Positions 56,534 through 64,000 of a stretch of 64,000 nt of DNA are shown here, one piece after another. This DNA is from Oceanobacter mangrovi. Its GTDB lineage: Bacteria > Pseudomonadota > Gammaproteobacteria > Pseudomonadales > Oceanobacteraceae. The notes under the pieces were generated by a model. That model ran no database searches. It saw only the letters and a program-made list of their open reading frames with translations, and was not told the DNA's origin. The position numbers and the translations under genes were made by a program. Numbering within the stretch: the first letter of the stretch is position 1; each line of letters starts with the position of its first letter. The stretch lies in assembly GCF_019740315.1 (NCBI RefSeq), contig NZ_JAHXZR010000001.1, positions 434,001 to 498,000 of the forward strand, given 5' to 3'.

Positions 56534-57803
56534 TCAAAGCCTGAGCACTCGCGTCAAGGTCGAGCGCAGCATGGCACGCCGTCGGCGTGCCGAAACCCGC
56601 TTCCGCCTCTATGGCATGGCATCCATTCTGTTTGGCTTGCTGTGTCTGGTGGTGCTGTTCGGCAACATTCTTTCGAAAGGTTTGTCGGCTTTTGAGCAAA
56701 CGGTGCTGACCACCGATATTTACCTCGACAAGGACTTCCTCGGCCTCAGTCGCCAGTCGCCGGAAAGCGAGTTGCTGAACGGTGACTATGAAGGTCTGAT
56801 CAAGGAGTATCTGAAGGAGAGCATGCAGCCTTCCGGTCGCTCTGAACGTCGTGATCTCTACAGCATGGTCAGTGTCGGCGCTCACTGGCAGCTGCAGCAG
56901 CTGGTGGTGAATAACCCCAATCTGTTGGGCGATACGGTGACCGTTGAGCTCATTATGGATGACGAAATTGATCAGTGGCTCAAGCATGACCATGAGAAAG
57001 GCAGGCATGGCCGTCTGAGTGAGAAGCAAACCGAGTGGGCACAGCAGTGGCTGGATGAAGGTCGCCTGAAAACCCGCTTTAACGTCAGCTTCTTCACCAA
57101 CGGTGATTCCCGTGAGCCAGAGTTGGCCGGCGTCCATGGTGCCATCATGGGAACCTTCCTGACCTTGCTGGTGACCTTTGCACTGTCATTCCCGATTGGT
57201 GTGGCGGCAGCGATTTACCTGGAAGAGTTCGCGCCAAAAAATCGTATTACCGAGATTGTTGAAATCAATATCAACAACCTGGCGGCCGTTCCAAGTATTA
57301 CTTTTGGTCTGTTAGGTTTGGCTATTTTCATCAATATTTTTGGTGTCGCACGATCGACGCCGCTGATTGGTGGTTTGGTACTGACTCTGATGACACTGCC
57401 AACCATCATTATTTCCGGCCGTGCTGCGATCAAGGCGGTACCGCCGTCAATCCGTGAGGCTGCGCTGGGGCTGGGGGCCTCTCGTATGCAGGTGGTGTTC
57501 CACCATGTGCTGCCGCTGGCATTGCCCGGTATGCTGACGGGTACCATTATTGGTATGGCGCAGGCGCTGGGTGAGACCGCACCTCTGCTGATGATTGGTA
57601 TGATTGCGTTTGTGGTCGACGTGCCCGGATTTATCAATGATCCGGCGACCGTATTGCCGGTACAGATTTTCCTCTGGTCTGACAGTCCGGAGCAGGCTTT
57701 CACAGAACGTACTTCTGGAGCCATTATTGTACTGCTGGCATTCCTGGTCGTAATGAACACCGCGGCTGTTATGCTCCGTCGCCGACTTGAACGTCGCTGG
57801 TAA
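56526..57803 (+). CDS. pstA: phosphate ABC transporter permease PstA
   Basis: A 425-residue permease. Helix 1 (residues 28-50) is followed by a periplasmic insert of about 140 residues (LTTDIYLDKDFLGLSRQSPE ... GVHGAIMG), then the permease core with the loop AVPPSIREAALGLGASRMQVVFHHVLPLALPGMLTGTIIGMAQALGETAPLLMIG. It is the long form, to match the long PstC. It overlaps pstC by eight bases. Confidence 0.93.
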   Translation: MTDQSLSTRVKVERSMARRRRAETRFRLYGMASILFGLLCLVVLFGNILSKGLSAFEQTVLTTDIYLDKDFLGLSRQSPESELLNGDYEGLIKEYLKESMQPSGRSERRDLYSMVSVGAHWQLQQLVVNNPNLLGDTVTVELIMDDEIDQWLKHDHEKGRHGRLSEKQTEWAQQWLDEGRLKTRFNVSFFTNGDSREPELAGVHGAIMGTFLTLLVTFALSFPIGVAAAIYLEEFAPKNRITEIVEININNLAAVPSITFGLLGLAIFINIFGVARSTPLIGGLVLTLMTLPTIIISGRAAIKAVPPSIREAALGLGASRMQVVFHHVLPLALPGMLTGTIIGMAQALGETAPLLMIGMIAFVVDVPGFINDPATVLPVQIFLWSDSPEQAFTERTSGAIIVLLAFLVVMNTAAVMLRRRLERRW

Positions 57804-57824
57804 GAAATATTTCAGGATTTTTGT

Positions 57825-58628
57825 ATGAGTATTATTGAAAACCACAAGACCGACGGCCAGCCGTTCAGTGAGAATCCCAAACTGAAGGCACGGGATGTCC
57901 GTGTTTTTTATGGCGAAAAGCAGGCAATCTTTGACGTTAGCCTGGATATTGGTGCCAACGAGGTAATTGCCCTGATTGGCCCATCAGGTTGTGGTAAATC
58001 CACCTTCCTGCGTTGTCTTAATCGGATGAACGACACCATTGATATTTGCCGTATCGAAGGTGAAATCCTGCTTGATGATGAAAACATCTACGCACCGAAA
58101 ATGGACGTTGTGCCGCTGCGGGCACGGGTCGGCATGGTGTTCCAGAAGCCTAACCCGTTCCCCAAGTCGATTTACGACAACGTCGCCTATGGCCCGCGGA
58201 TTCACGGTCTGGTACATCATCGTGATGAGCTGGATGAAGTGGTCGAAAAGAGTTTGCAGCGCGCCGGTTTGTGGAATGAAGTAAAAGACCGTTTGCATGC
58301 GCCGGGTACCGGCCTGTCTGGTGGTCAGCAGCAGCGTCTATGCATCGCCCGTACCATCGCGGTAGATCCGGAAGTTATTCTGATGGATGAACCCTGTTCC
58401 GCGCTGGACCCGATTGCAACTGCTAAAATTGAAGAACTGATTGATGAATTACGGGAAAACTACACGATTGCCATTGTAACGCACTCGATGCAACAGGCAG
58501 CGCGGGTTTCCCAACGTACAGCGTATTTCCATCTGGGACAGCTGATTGAAGTGAATCCGACCGACCTGGTCTTCACGACGCCAGAGCATACCCTGACGGA
58601 AGCTTATATCACCGGCCGATTCGGCTAA
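57825..58628 (+). CDS. pstB: phosphate ABC transporter ATP-binding protein PstB
   Basis: 267-residue ATPase: Walker [22 protein letters not shown] near residue 46, signature [33 protein letters not shown], then [19 protein letters not shown]. Typical PstB features: [17 protein letters not shown] and [27 protein letters not shown]. It precedes phoU by 11 bases. Confidence 0.96.
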   Translation: MSIIENHKTDGQPFSENPKLKARDVRVFYGEKQAIFDVSLDIGANEVIALIGPSGCGKSTFLRCLNRMNDTIDICRIEGEILLDDENIYAPKMDVVPLRARVGMVFQKPNPFPKSIYDNVAYGPRIHGLVHHRDELDEVVEKSLQRAGLWNEVKDRLHAPGTGLSGGQQQRLCIARTIAVDPEVILMDEPCSALDPIATAKIEELIDELRENYTIAIVTHSMQQAARVSQRTAYFHLGQLIEVNPTDLVFTTPEHTLTEAYITGRFG

Positions 58629-58639
58629 AGGAGTGCGTC

Positions 58640-59380
58640 TTGCCTACTTCCGGTACCTCAATGGAAATTGGTTTTAACCAGCATATTTCCGGACAGTTCA
58701 ACTCCGATCTGGAAGCCATCCGCAGCCAGATGATGGAGATGGGTGGTTTGGTTGAGCGTCAGGTCGCCAGTGCGATTGACGCCATCACGACTGGCGACAC
58801 ATCACCGGCTGATGAAATCATTCGCCGTGAAGATGATGTCGACAAGATGGAAGTCCAGATCGACCGTGAATGCACCCAGATTCTGGTGCGTCGCCAGCCA
58901 GCAGCATCCGACCTGCGGATGGTGCTGGCGGTATCCCGTGTCGTTCGTGACCTGGAGCGTATTGGTGACGAAGCCACCAAAATCGCAGTTCATGCACTGG
59001 AAGTGAATGGCAACTCGTCTGGTTATTGCCAGCAGTCGATTCGCTACATGGGTGTTGAAATCGGCAAGATGATCAGTGGTGCGCTGGATGCTTTCGCCCG
59101 CTGTGATGTTGACGGTGCACTGGACGTGGTTCGTAACGACAAGCTGGTTGACCAGCAGTATTCTGCGGCGCTGCGTGAGCTGATTACCTATATGATGGAA
59201 GATCCACGTTCCATCACCCAGGCGATCAACATCCTCTGGATTCTGCGTGCGATTGAACGTATTGGTGACCATGCCCGTAATATCTCCGAGCAGGTGATTT
59301 ACGTGGTTAGCGGTGCTGACGTTCGTCACAGCTCGATTTCAGAAATGGAAGAAAAGGCTCATAAAGAAGACGACGAATAA
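58640..59380 (+). CDS. phoU: phosphate signalling protein PhoU
   Basis: A 246-residue helical-bundle protein that links the Pst transporter to PhoR. Two repeats each with the metal motif: VDKMEVQIDRECTQILVRRQPAASDLRMVLAVSRVVRDLERIGDEATKIA (residues 60-110) and YMMEDPRSITQAINILWILRAIERIGDHARNISEQVIY (175-212). The TTG at 58640 is the likely start, since AAAGGAG at 58627-58633 suits it; the ATG at 58661 has no such site. Confidence 0.94.
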   Translation: MPTSGTSMEIGFNQHISGQFNSDLEAIRSQMMEMGGLVERQVASAIDAITTGDTSPADEIIRREDDVDKMEVQIDRECTQILVRRQPAASDLRMVLAVSRVVRDLERIGDEATKIAVHALEVNGNSSGYCQQSIRYMGVEIGKMISGALDAFARCDVDGALDVVRNDKLVDQQYSAALRELITYMMEDPRSITQAINILWILRAIERIGDHARNISEQVIYVVSGADVRHSSISEMEEKAHKEDDE

Positions 59381-59458
59381 AAATCAGCTATCAAACTGAT
59401 TTTTATGGAAATAAGTGTTGACGGGTTCGAAAACGGCGCGTAATATCCACGCCCACTT

Positions 59459-59534
<76 letters not shown>

Positions 59535-59540
59535 AATCTA

Positions 59541-59567
59541 AAAAACCCGCTTTATGCGGGTTTTTTT
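59541..59567 (+). terminator. terminator of tRNA-Thr
   Basis: aaaaacccgc-tttat-gcgggttttttt: perfect stem with a seven-T tail, seven bases after the tRNA. Confidence 0.93.
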
Positions 59568-59619
59568 ATGCCCGTTATTCAGTCATGCAGTACTCATTGC
59601 GATTTTGAGGAACCGATGG

Positions 59620-59946
59620 ATGATGGATCTGCTTTACACTTTGACGGGCTGGATTCGGCCTTATAACAGTCAGGTTGCCCTGGCGCTGGTTGCCACCTTG
59701 CTGGTGATCTTCGGAGACCGCATCAACGGCTCTGTCAGGCGTTTGGTGCGGCGTTATTGGGTGGTTGTGAGGGTAGCAGCGTTTATCGCTCTGTGTACCT
59801 TTGGATACGGTGCGCTGACTGTCTGGATTGTGCCAATACTGGCGCGTGGCCTGTTACATATTCCTGGCCAATGGTATGGCCTGACAATTACTGTCGGGTT
59901 TATCGTGTTGGGGGTAATGGCAGAACGTTTCCAGAAAGGAAACTGA
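59620..59946 (+). CDS. DUF3392 small membrane protein
   Basis: A 108-residue protein with three hydrophobic helices (VALALVATLLVIFGDRIN, VRVAAFIALCTFGYGALTVWIVPI, GLTITVGFIVLGVMAERF). The pattern DLLYTLTGWIRPYNSQVALALVATLLVIFGDRINGSVRRLVR is that of DUF3392 proteins. The ATG at 59620 has GAGGAA at 59607-59612; the frame start at 59554 lies in the tRNA terminator. Function unknown. Confidence 0.75.
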   Translation: MMDLLYTLTGWIRPYNSQVALALVATLLVIFGDRINGSVRRLVRRYWVVVRVAAFIALCTFGYGALTVWIVPILARGLLHIPGQWYGLTITVGFIVLGVMAERFQKGN

Positions 59947-59949
59947 GAG

Positions 59950-60500
59950 AAAAATTGGGCGGCTAGTACATCCTGTTCCGGCCGCCACAGCACCCTGGAA
60001 CTATCCTATTCCACAGTCATCCCTGCGCAATTCCATCGCTGATTGTCCCTTTGCCTTCCTGGTAAGCATCCTGGCCAATCTTCCCTGCGCATTCCTTGCA
60101 TCGGCCATCCTGGCCATCATCCTTATCCTTTAGCAGAACTCTTCCTGAATCCTGCGGACATCCTGTCCCGGCTCTCCCTGTCAGCGGTCTCCTGACCCGT
60201 CATCCCTGTATCGTCCCTGCTAGCCGTCCTGGCTATTTCCCATTCCCTTGCAGGCTCTTCCTGAGTCTGCCAGACATCCTGTCTGCGGTATCCTTTCCTG
60301 AGGTCTCCTGACCTGTCGTCCTTGCGCGTTCCGTGCTTCAGCCATCCTGGCTGACATCCACTTCCCTCGACTCATCCTGAGTCTGCTGAGGTCCTGTCGT
60401 GGTTTCCTTTCCTGTGGCCTCCTGGCCAGTACTCATCCTGAGTATTTTACCTTCTTGGCAAGTCCTTGATGATCGTCCTGATCATGTCGTCCCTGTAGGA
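59950..60500 (-). ncRNA. csrB: CsrB/RsmZ-family sRNA with about 44 GGA motifs (CsrA/RsmA sponge)
   Basis: Read leftward, this 550-base stretch holds about 44 GGA by my hand count, some 20 as CAGGA and 8 as CAGGATG, the repeat of Escherichia CsrB. Many lie in the loops of short perfect hairpins with unlike stems: ATGATC/GATCAT (60469-60485), TACTC/GAGTA (60430-60444), GGCC/GGCC (60416-60427), GACTC/GAGTC (60369-60383), CAGCC/GGCTG (60339-60353), CAGAC/GTCTG (60271-60285), TAGCC/GGCTA (60221-60235), GGCC/GGCC (60103-60115). The transcript ends at a GGCGGC/GCCGCC hairpin (59958-59986) with a U-run at 59950-59954. No convincing reading frame. The 5' end and promoter are approximate. CsrB proper is about 370 nt with some 20 motifs. 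Confidence 0.88.
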
Positions 60501-60715
60501 GTAATGTATCAAAGTGTTGCAAGACTTGTTTGTACGAGATGTGTACTAAATCCATTTGAAAAATATGGCTATTGTGAAAACTTGTTTAAATTCAAATGCT
60601 TGGATATTTCTTATGGCAGGCTTGTCGGTTGGCGTGCAGGTTTAAACCTAGATGTCGCACAGGGCGTGTGCGATATATCTCACACGCCTCATGGGTGATA
60701 TCGCCAACAGGGATT
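60501..60715. promoter_or_regulatory. upstream region of the CsrB-like sRNA and trmH 3' hairpin
   Basis: A gene-free AT-rich stretch. An imperfect dyad, ttgtac ... gtacta, at about 60529-60547 lies where a response-regulator site (GacA/UvrY) would be expected, but it does not match the known box well. At 60664-60689 ggcgtgtg and cacacgcc form a strong hairpin beyond the trmH stop, probably its terminator. Confidence 0.4.
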
Positions 60716-61399
60716 TTAGTCGGCGTTGTTGATCAGTTGTGAGAACGCCTGCGGGTCGGCAATTTCGCCATCTTCCCGCAAGGCCGGGTAGGGAAGCTGG
60801 TATTTCTGGCAGAGTTTGGCTGCACTGGGCTGACACCATTCGAACAGCAGTTGCTCGAAGCGCTCATCGCTGAGGCGGCGTTGATCGAACATGCCAGCGG
60901 CTTCACGCTGGCGTGCTGCTTCATTAAGGATGATGGAGGCGGCGACCGAGACATTGAGCGACTGCACCATCCCAAACATCGGAATAATCAGGTGTTCGTC
61001 AGCCAGCTCGGCGGCGGTGTCACTGACGCCTTCTTTTTCTGCGCCCATCAATACGGCGGTGGGCTGGGTGAAATCGTATTGGCGGAAATCGATGGCACGG
61101 TCGGTGAGATGGGCGGCAACGACCTTGAAGCCGCGCTGCTTCAGATCGCCAATAGCGGTCTGGATATCGGCGTGGGTGTTCACATCAATCCAGCTTTCGG
61201 AACCGGCGGAAGTGGCGTTGCTCAAACGGTAGCTGGAGCCTGGCCAGACCACCTGGATATCCTGGATTGCGAAGGCATCACAGCTTCTGGCGATCGCAGC
61301 GAGGTTGTGTGATTTGTAAACCTCGTCGGTAATTACGGTGAGATCCGGTTGGCGGCGGTTGAGGGTCGTCAGTACCCGTTCGAGTCGGTCCGGCGTCAT
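60716..61399 (-). CDS. trmH: tRNA (guanosine(18)-2'-O)-methyltransferase TrmH
   Basis: SpoU-family knotted methyltransferase that methylates G18 in the tRNA D-loop. Motif 1 SHNLAAIARSCDAFAIQDI near residue 30, motif 2 PTAVLMGAEKEGVSDTA near 112, motif 3 IPMFGMVQSLNVSVAASIILNEAARQR near 138. 227 residues, close to Escherichia TrmH (229). The stretch PMFGMVQSLNVSVA has the catalytic-knot asparagine and serine. Confidence 0.92.
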   Translation of the reverse strand: MTPDRLERVLTTLNRRQPDLTVITDEVYKSHNLAAIARSCDAFAIQDIQVVWPGSSYRLSNATSAGSESWIDVNTHADIQTAIGDLKQRGFKVVAAHLTDRAIDFRQYDFTQPTAVLMGAEKEGVSDTAAELADEHLIIPMFGMVQSLNVSVAASIILNEAARQREAAGMFDQRRLSDERFEQLLFEWCQPSAAKLCQKYQLPYPALREDGEIADPQAFSQLINNAD

Positions 61400-61468
61400 T
61401 GTTCTGGCTCTTTGCTTTCATTGGCCTGACATCTTATAAAATGTGGCTTTGTGATGCACGGAACTCAT

Positions 61469-62191
61469 ATGAAAAACAATTTGCTGATAGGAATGGGCTA
61501 TTTTCTCCGGGGCTTTACCATGCTTAACACGCCGGGCTTGCGGCGTTATGTATGGCTGCCGGTGCTGGTTAACCTGGTGTTGCTGACATTGGGAGTGTAC
61601 TGGGTGTTCAATCTGGTTACCGGAATGGAGTGGTTGCAGGATGGCAGCTGGGCCTGGCTGGCCTGGATTCTGGTGCCGGTGGCGCTGTTGTTGTCGACGC
61701 TGGTGTCGGGATATTTTTTCACCGCCATTCTGTTGCTGCTGGCGAGTCCGTTCTACGGCATGCTGGCTGGCCGCATTGAGCAGATGCACGGCATTCATGT
61801 TGAGGAAGAATCGCTGCGCTCCCTGATCCTGCGGACGCTGGGGCGAGAGCTGGTCAAAATGAAGTATTACCTGCCCTGGTACATCATTTTGCTGGTGATT
61901 CCCTGGTTGATGCCATTGCTGATTCCGGTCATGCCGTTTGTCTGGTTCGCCTTTGGTAGCTGGGTGATGTCACTGCAATACAGTGACTATACGCTGGATA
62001 ACCATCAGCTCAATTTTCGTGATACCAAGGCGGCGGTGGCCTCAACCCGCTGGACGGCACTGGGCTTTGGCGCCACGGTTTCGCTGGTGATGGCGATTCC
62101 GGTGCTCAACTGTCTGGTGCCGCCTGCAGCCGTCATAGGTGCCACTCTTTGGCAGCTGGAGCGCCAATACCCACAGGCTCGTCTATCCTGA
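61469..62191 (+). CDS. cysZ: sulfate transporter CysZ (EI24 family)
   Basis: A 240-residue membrane protein with four or more hydrophobic helices. The N-terminus GMGYFLRGFTMLNTPGLRRYVWLPVLVNLVLL and SPFYGMLAGRIEQMHG and the end VPPAAVIGATLWQLERQYP are CysZ motifs. It brings sulfate into the cell for cysteine synthesis. Start taken as the ATG at 61469; an ATG at 61454 is possible. Its promoter faces away from trmH. Confidence 0.9.
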   Translation: MKNNLLIGMGYFLRGFTMLNTPGLRRYVWLPVLVNLVLLTLGVYWVFNLVTGMEWLQDGSWAWLAWILVPVALLLSTLVSGYFFTAILLLLASPFYGMLAGRIEQMHGIHVEEESLRSLILRTLGRELVKMKYYLPWYIILLVIPWLMPLLIPVMPFVWFAFGSWVMSLQYSDYTLDNHQLNFRDTKAAVASTRWTALGFGATVSLVMAIPVLNCLVPPAAVIGATLWQLERQYPQARLS

Positions 62192-62230
62192 AAGTCTGAC
62201 TGAGAAATTTGCAGACCGGAGTTGCCGCTA

Positions 62231-63130
62231 ATGGCCGAGCTAACCTTCTTGTTGGTGGACGATGCCGCCTTCATTCGCGACCTTGTCAAAAAGGCGGTCC
62301 GCCAGACGTATCCGGGGTGCAACCTGGTAGAAGCCATCAATGGCCGTAAAGCCGTGACAGCACTGGGCAGCAATCGGGTTGATGTGGTGTTGTGTGACTG
62401 GGAAATGCCTGAAATGTCCGGCATTGAGGTACTGCAATGGATGCGCTCTGACGAACGTTACAAGAACACGCCTTTTATGATGATCACCAGTCGTGGCGAC
62501 AAGGAGCATGTCGTCAAGGCGGTGGAGGCCGGAGTTTCGGATTACATTGGCAAGCCGTTCAGCCGTGACTCCTTTGTCGACAAGCTGACCCGTATGGTGT
62601 TTCGCCATCTCAAGGTACGGCCATCCCAGCAGGCGGGCACCGTTAGCAGTCGTGGTGATATGGGGGGGGCTTCGGTACTGATGGGCAATGTCGGTAATCA
62701 GGCGCTGACCAAAAAGCAGGAAACAAAAACAATCACCGAAGTTTCTCCGTTGTTGGCTGCTGCCTCGGCTTCTTCAGTCGCGGCTGCTGCCCCTACCGCT
62801 GGAAAGCCCGGTGTGCGGGCAATGGGGCTGGCGACCGTCAGGTTTGCCTCCGGTAGTGAAGCCAAGCTGGTGATCAAGGATATGAGCCTGCAGGAAATGC
62901 TGGGGGTGTTTAAACGTACCGGCGATGTGCCGCAATTACTGGAGCAGGCGGTGATTGATATCGCAGACGAGGAACAGAAGATCCTCGCCCGCGTGAATGG
63001 CTTTGTGCGCATGATTCAGGCACAGGAGCCGCATCCGGATGCCGAAACCATTCAGATCCGCATCCGCCTGGTCGATGACGACCCGGACAAGCTTGACGCG
63101 GTTTCCCGCTTTATTGCTCGGACTCGTTAG
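62231..63130 (+). CDS. response regulator with receiver domain and novel C-terminal domain
   Basis: A 299-residue protein. Residues 1-125 are a CheY-like receiver: FLLVDDAAFIRDLVKKAV (acidic pair), VVLCDWEMPEMSG with the phosphorylated aspartate near 54, MITSRGDKEHVVKAVEAGVSDYIGKPF (threonine/serine and lysine). A low-complexity alanine linker (AAASASSVAAAAPT) joins a C-terminal domain of about 110 residues (MGLATVRFASGSEAKLVIKDMSLQEMLGVFKRTG ... IRIRLVDDDPDKLDAVSRFIAR) that may be PilZ-like. The last 20 bases overlap the convergent phoR gene. ATG at 62231 is preferred over the TTG at 62222. Confidence 0.85.
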   Translation: MAELTFLLVDDAAFIRDLVKKAVRQTYPGCNLVEAINGRKAVTALGSNRVDVVLCDWEMPEMSGIEVLQWMRSDERYKNTPFMMITSRGDKEHVVKAVEAGVSDYIGKPFSRDSFVDKLTRMVFRHLKVRPSQQAGTVSSRGDMGGASVLMGNVGNQALTKKQETKTITEVSPLLAAASASSVAAAAPTAGKPGVRAMGLATVRFASGSEAKLVIKDMSLQEMLGVFKRTGDVPQLLEQAVIDIADEEQKILARVNGFVRMIQAQEPHPDAETIQIRIRLVDDDPDKLDAVSRFIARTR

Positions 63131-64000
63131 CCAGGGCCGGGCTGACTTCCTTCAGGCGGCGAGCCGGAAAACGACAGGTAAAGGTACTGCCTTTGCCTTC
63201 TGCACTGCTGATCTGCAACTCACCATCATGATGAATCAGCACGTGCTTGACGATGGCCAGCCCCAGACCGGTACCGCCAGTAGCGATGCTGCGGCTTGGG
63301 TCGGCGCGATAGAAGCGCTCGGTCAGGCGTGGAATGTGATGTGCGGCAATGCCGATACCGTCGTCCTTCACACTCATGTAGCCGTAACGTTCATCACGGT
63401 ACCAGCGTAGCTGCACTGTGCCGCCTTGCGGGGTGTATTTCACCGCGTTAAAGACCAGATTGGAGAAGGCGCTGCGCAGTTCGTTGTAGTTGCCCAACAG
63501 GGTGCTACGGTCTTCAATCTCGAAGTTGACCTGATGGTGGCCGCCGCTGAGGGCGCGGGCGTCGGTCTGAATTGCACTCACCAGCGCCACAACATCGACA
63601 TAAACCTCATCTTCGGCCTTGCCGGTTTCCAGTCGCGACAACATCAGCAGGTCCTTGATGAGGTTGTCCATCCGGTGGCTCTGTTCATTCATTTGCTGCA
63701 GCATGCGGCCCCAGCGCGGCGGCAACATTTCAGCCCCCATTTGCATGGTTTCGACGTAGCCGGAAATGACCGTCAGCGGTGTCCGCAGCTCGTGGCTGAC
63801 GTTGGCGACGAAGTCCTTGCGCATCTGTTCCAGCTGCTTCAGGCGAGTCACGTTGTGGACCAGAATCAGGCGATCACGGCGGCCAAACAGGGTGATGTTG
63901 AACTGTAGATAGAGTTGCGGATTGACCGGTGATCGAATGGTCAGAGGCTCGCGGTAATCGGCACGATCAAAGTAGGATTTGAATTCCGGCGTGCGAATCA
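63111..64000 (-). CDS. phoR: phosphate regulon sensor kinase PhoR, C-terminal part (cut by window edge)
   Basis: The frame continues past the window edge. From right to left: a PAS region (FKSYFDRADYREPLTIRSPV, then LFGRRDRLILVHNVTRLKQLEQMR), the dimerisation domain with the phospho-histidine in RKDFVANVSHELRTPLTVISGYVETM, and the ATPase domain (NELRSAFSNLVFNAVKYTPQGG, VKDDGIGIAAHHIPRLTERFYR, TGGTGLGLAIVKHVLIHHDG). It phosphorylates PhoB in low phosphate. phoB should lie to the right, outside the window. Its last codons overlap the response regulator gene on the other strand. Confidence 0.93.
   Translation of the reverse strand, partial: IRTPEFKSYFDRADYREPLTIRSPVNPQLYLQFNITLFGRRDRLILVHNVTRLKQLEQMRKDFVANVSHELRTPLTVISGYVETMQMGAEMLPPRWGRMLQQMNEQSHRMDNLIKDLLMLSRLETGKAEDEVYVDVVALVSAIQTDARALSGGHHQVNFEIEDRSTLLGNYNELRSAFSNLVFNAVKYTPQGGTVQLRWYRDERYGYMSVKDDGIGIAAHHIPRLTERFYRADPSRSIATGGTGLGLAIVKHVLIHHDGELQISSAEGKGSTFTCRFPARRLKEVSPALANESEQ

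Noticed and set aside
59950..60500. CRISPR array
   Set aside because: The repeats are short, irregular and hairpin-forming with varying stems; there is no constant repeat with unique spacers and no cas gene.
60096..60698. Open reading frames on the plus strand across the CsrB-like region
   Set aside because: The translations are serine/proline/cysteine-rich low-complexity products of the repeated TCCTG units and have no ribosome binding sites. The hairpin array on the other strand explains the sequence.

Overview
The window is a 64-kb piece of a gammaproteobacterial chromosome of moderate GC. Its gene neighbourhoods are those of Pseudomonas and Oceanospirillales: metXW-DUF4426-rdgB-hemW, yggT-proC-yggS facing pilT-pilU, ubiEJB-hisIE-tatABC, ubiK beside glnK-amtB, hexR-pyk control, and pstSCAB-phoU-phoR. 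An Oceanospirillales-type marine bacterium is my best guess from synteny; no species call is possible. Most of the window is core metabolism.

Left end (1-10 kb): an MFS transporter tail and the helicase gene rep, then an AT-rich accessory island (3.2-8.6 kb) transcribed toward rep. The island holds colicin-like and amidase-type toxins with small partner genes that look like immunity proteins. It was formed by a tandem duplication: the last third of rep and the 3' end of an LPP20-like envelope gene are both repeated, and they are fused at 6543-6545 across a 3-base microhomology. After the duplication the two copies acquired different toxin cargo behind the same 70-residue N-terminal leader.

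10-32 kb: type II NADH dehydrogenase, a TonB-dependent receptor with an STN domain, a DksA-like zinc-finger protein, allophanate hydrolase with a GntR regulator and a perfect 16-bp palindromic operator, then the leftward operons hemW...metX, tatCBA-hinT-hisEI and ubiBJE. A rightward pair follows: a predicted outer-membrane barrel and a 742-residue PKD lipoprotein of unknown function.

32-44 kb: yggT, proC and yggS face the type IV pilus retraction ATPases pilT and pilU. A complete molybdenum cofactor operon (moaA-mobA-moaB-moaC-moaD-moaE) sits behind a leader that matches the Moco RNA motif. Pyruvate kinase follows, then a 276-bp MITE-like element.

44-50 kb: a nitrogen-scavenging cluster with two ammonium transporters, GlnK, a TorF-type porin and UbiK. 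It has two sigma-54 promoters and NtrC-like enhancer sites. 50-59 kb: HexR, UvrD, a YciA thioesterase, and a pst-phoU operon with a Pho box.

Right end: tRNA-Thr(UGU), DUF3392, then the most striking non-coding feature. This is a leftward transcript of about 550 nt with roughly 44 GGA motifs, many in the loops of consecutive hairpins whose stems differ but still pair, ending at an intrinsic terminator. It reads as a very large CsrB-family sRNA that would sequester CsrA/RsmA. trmH, cysZ, a response regulator and the C-terminal part of phoR close the window.
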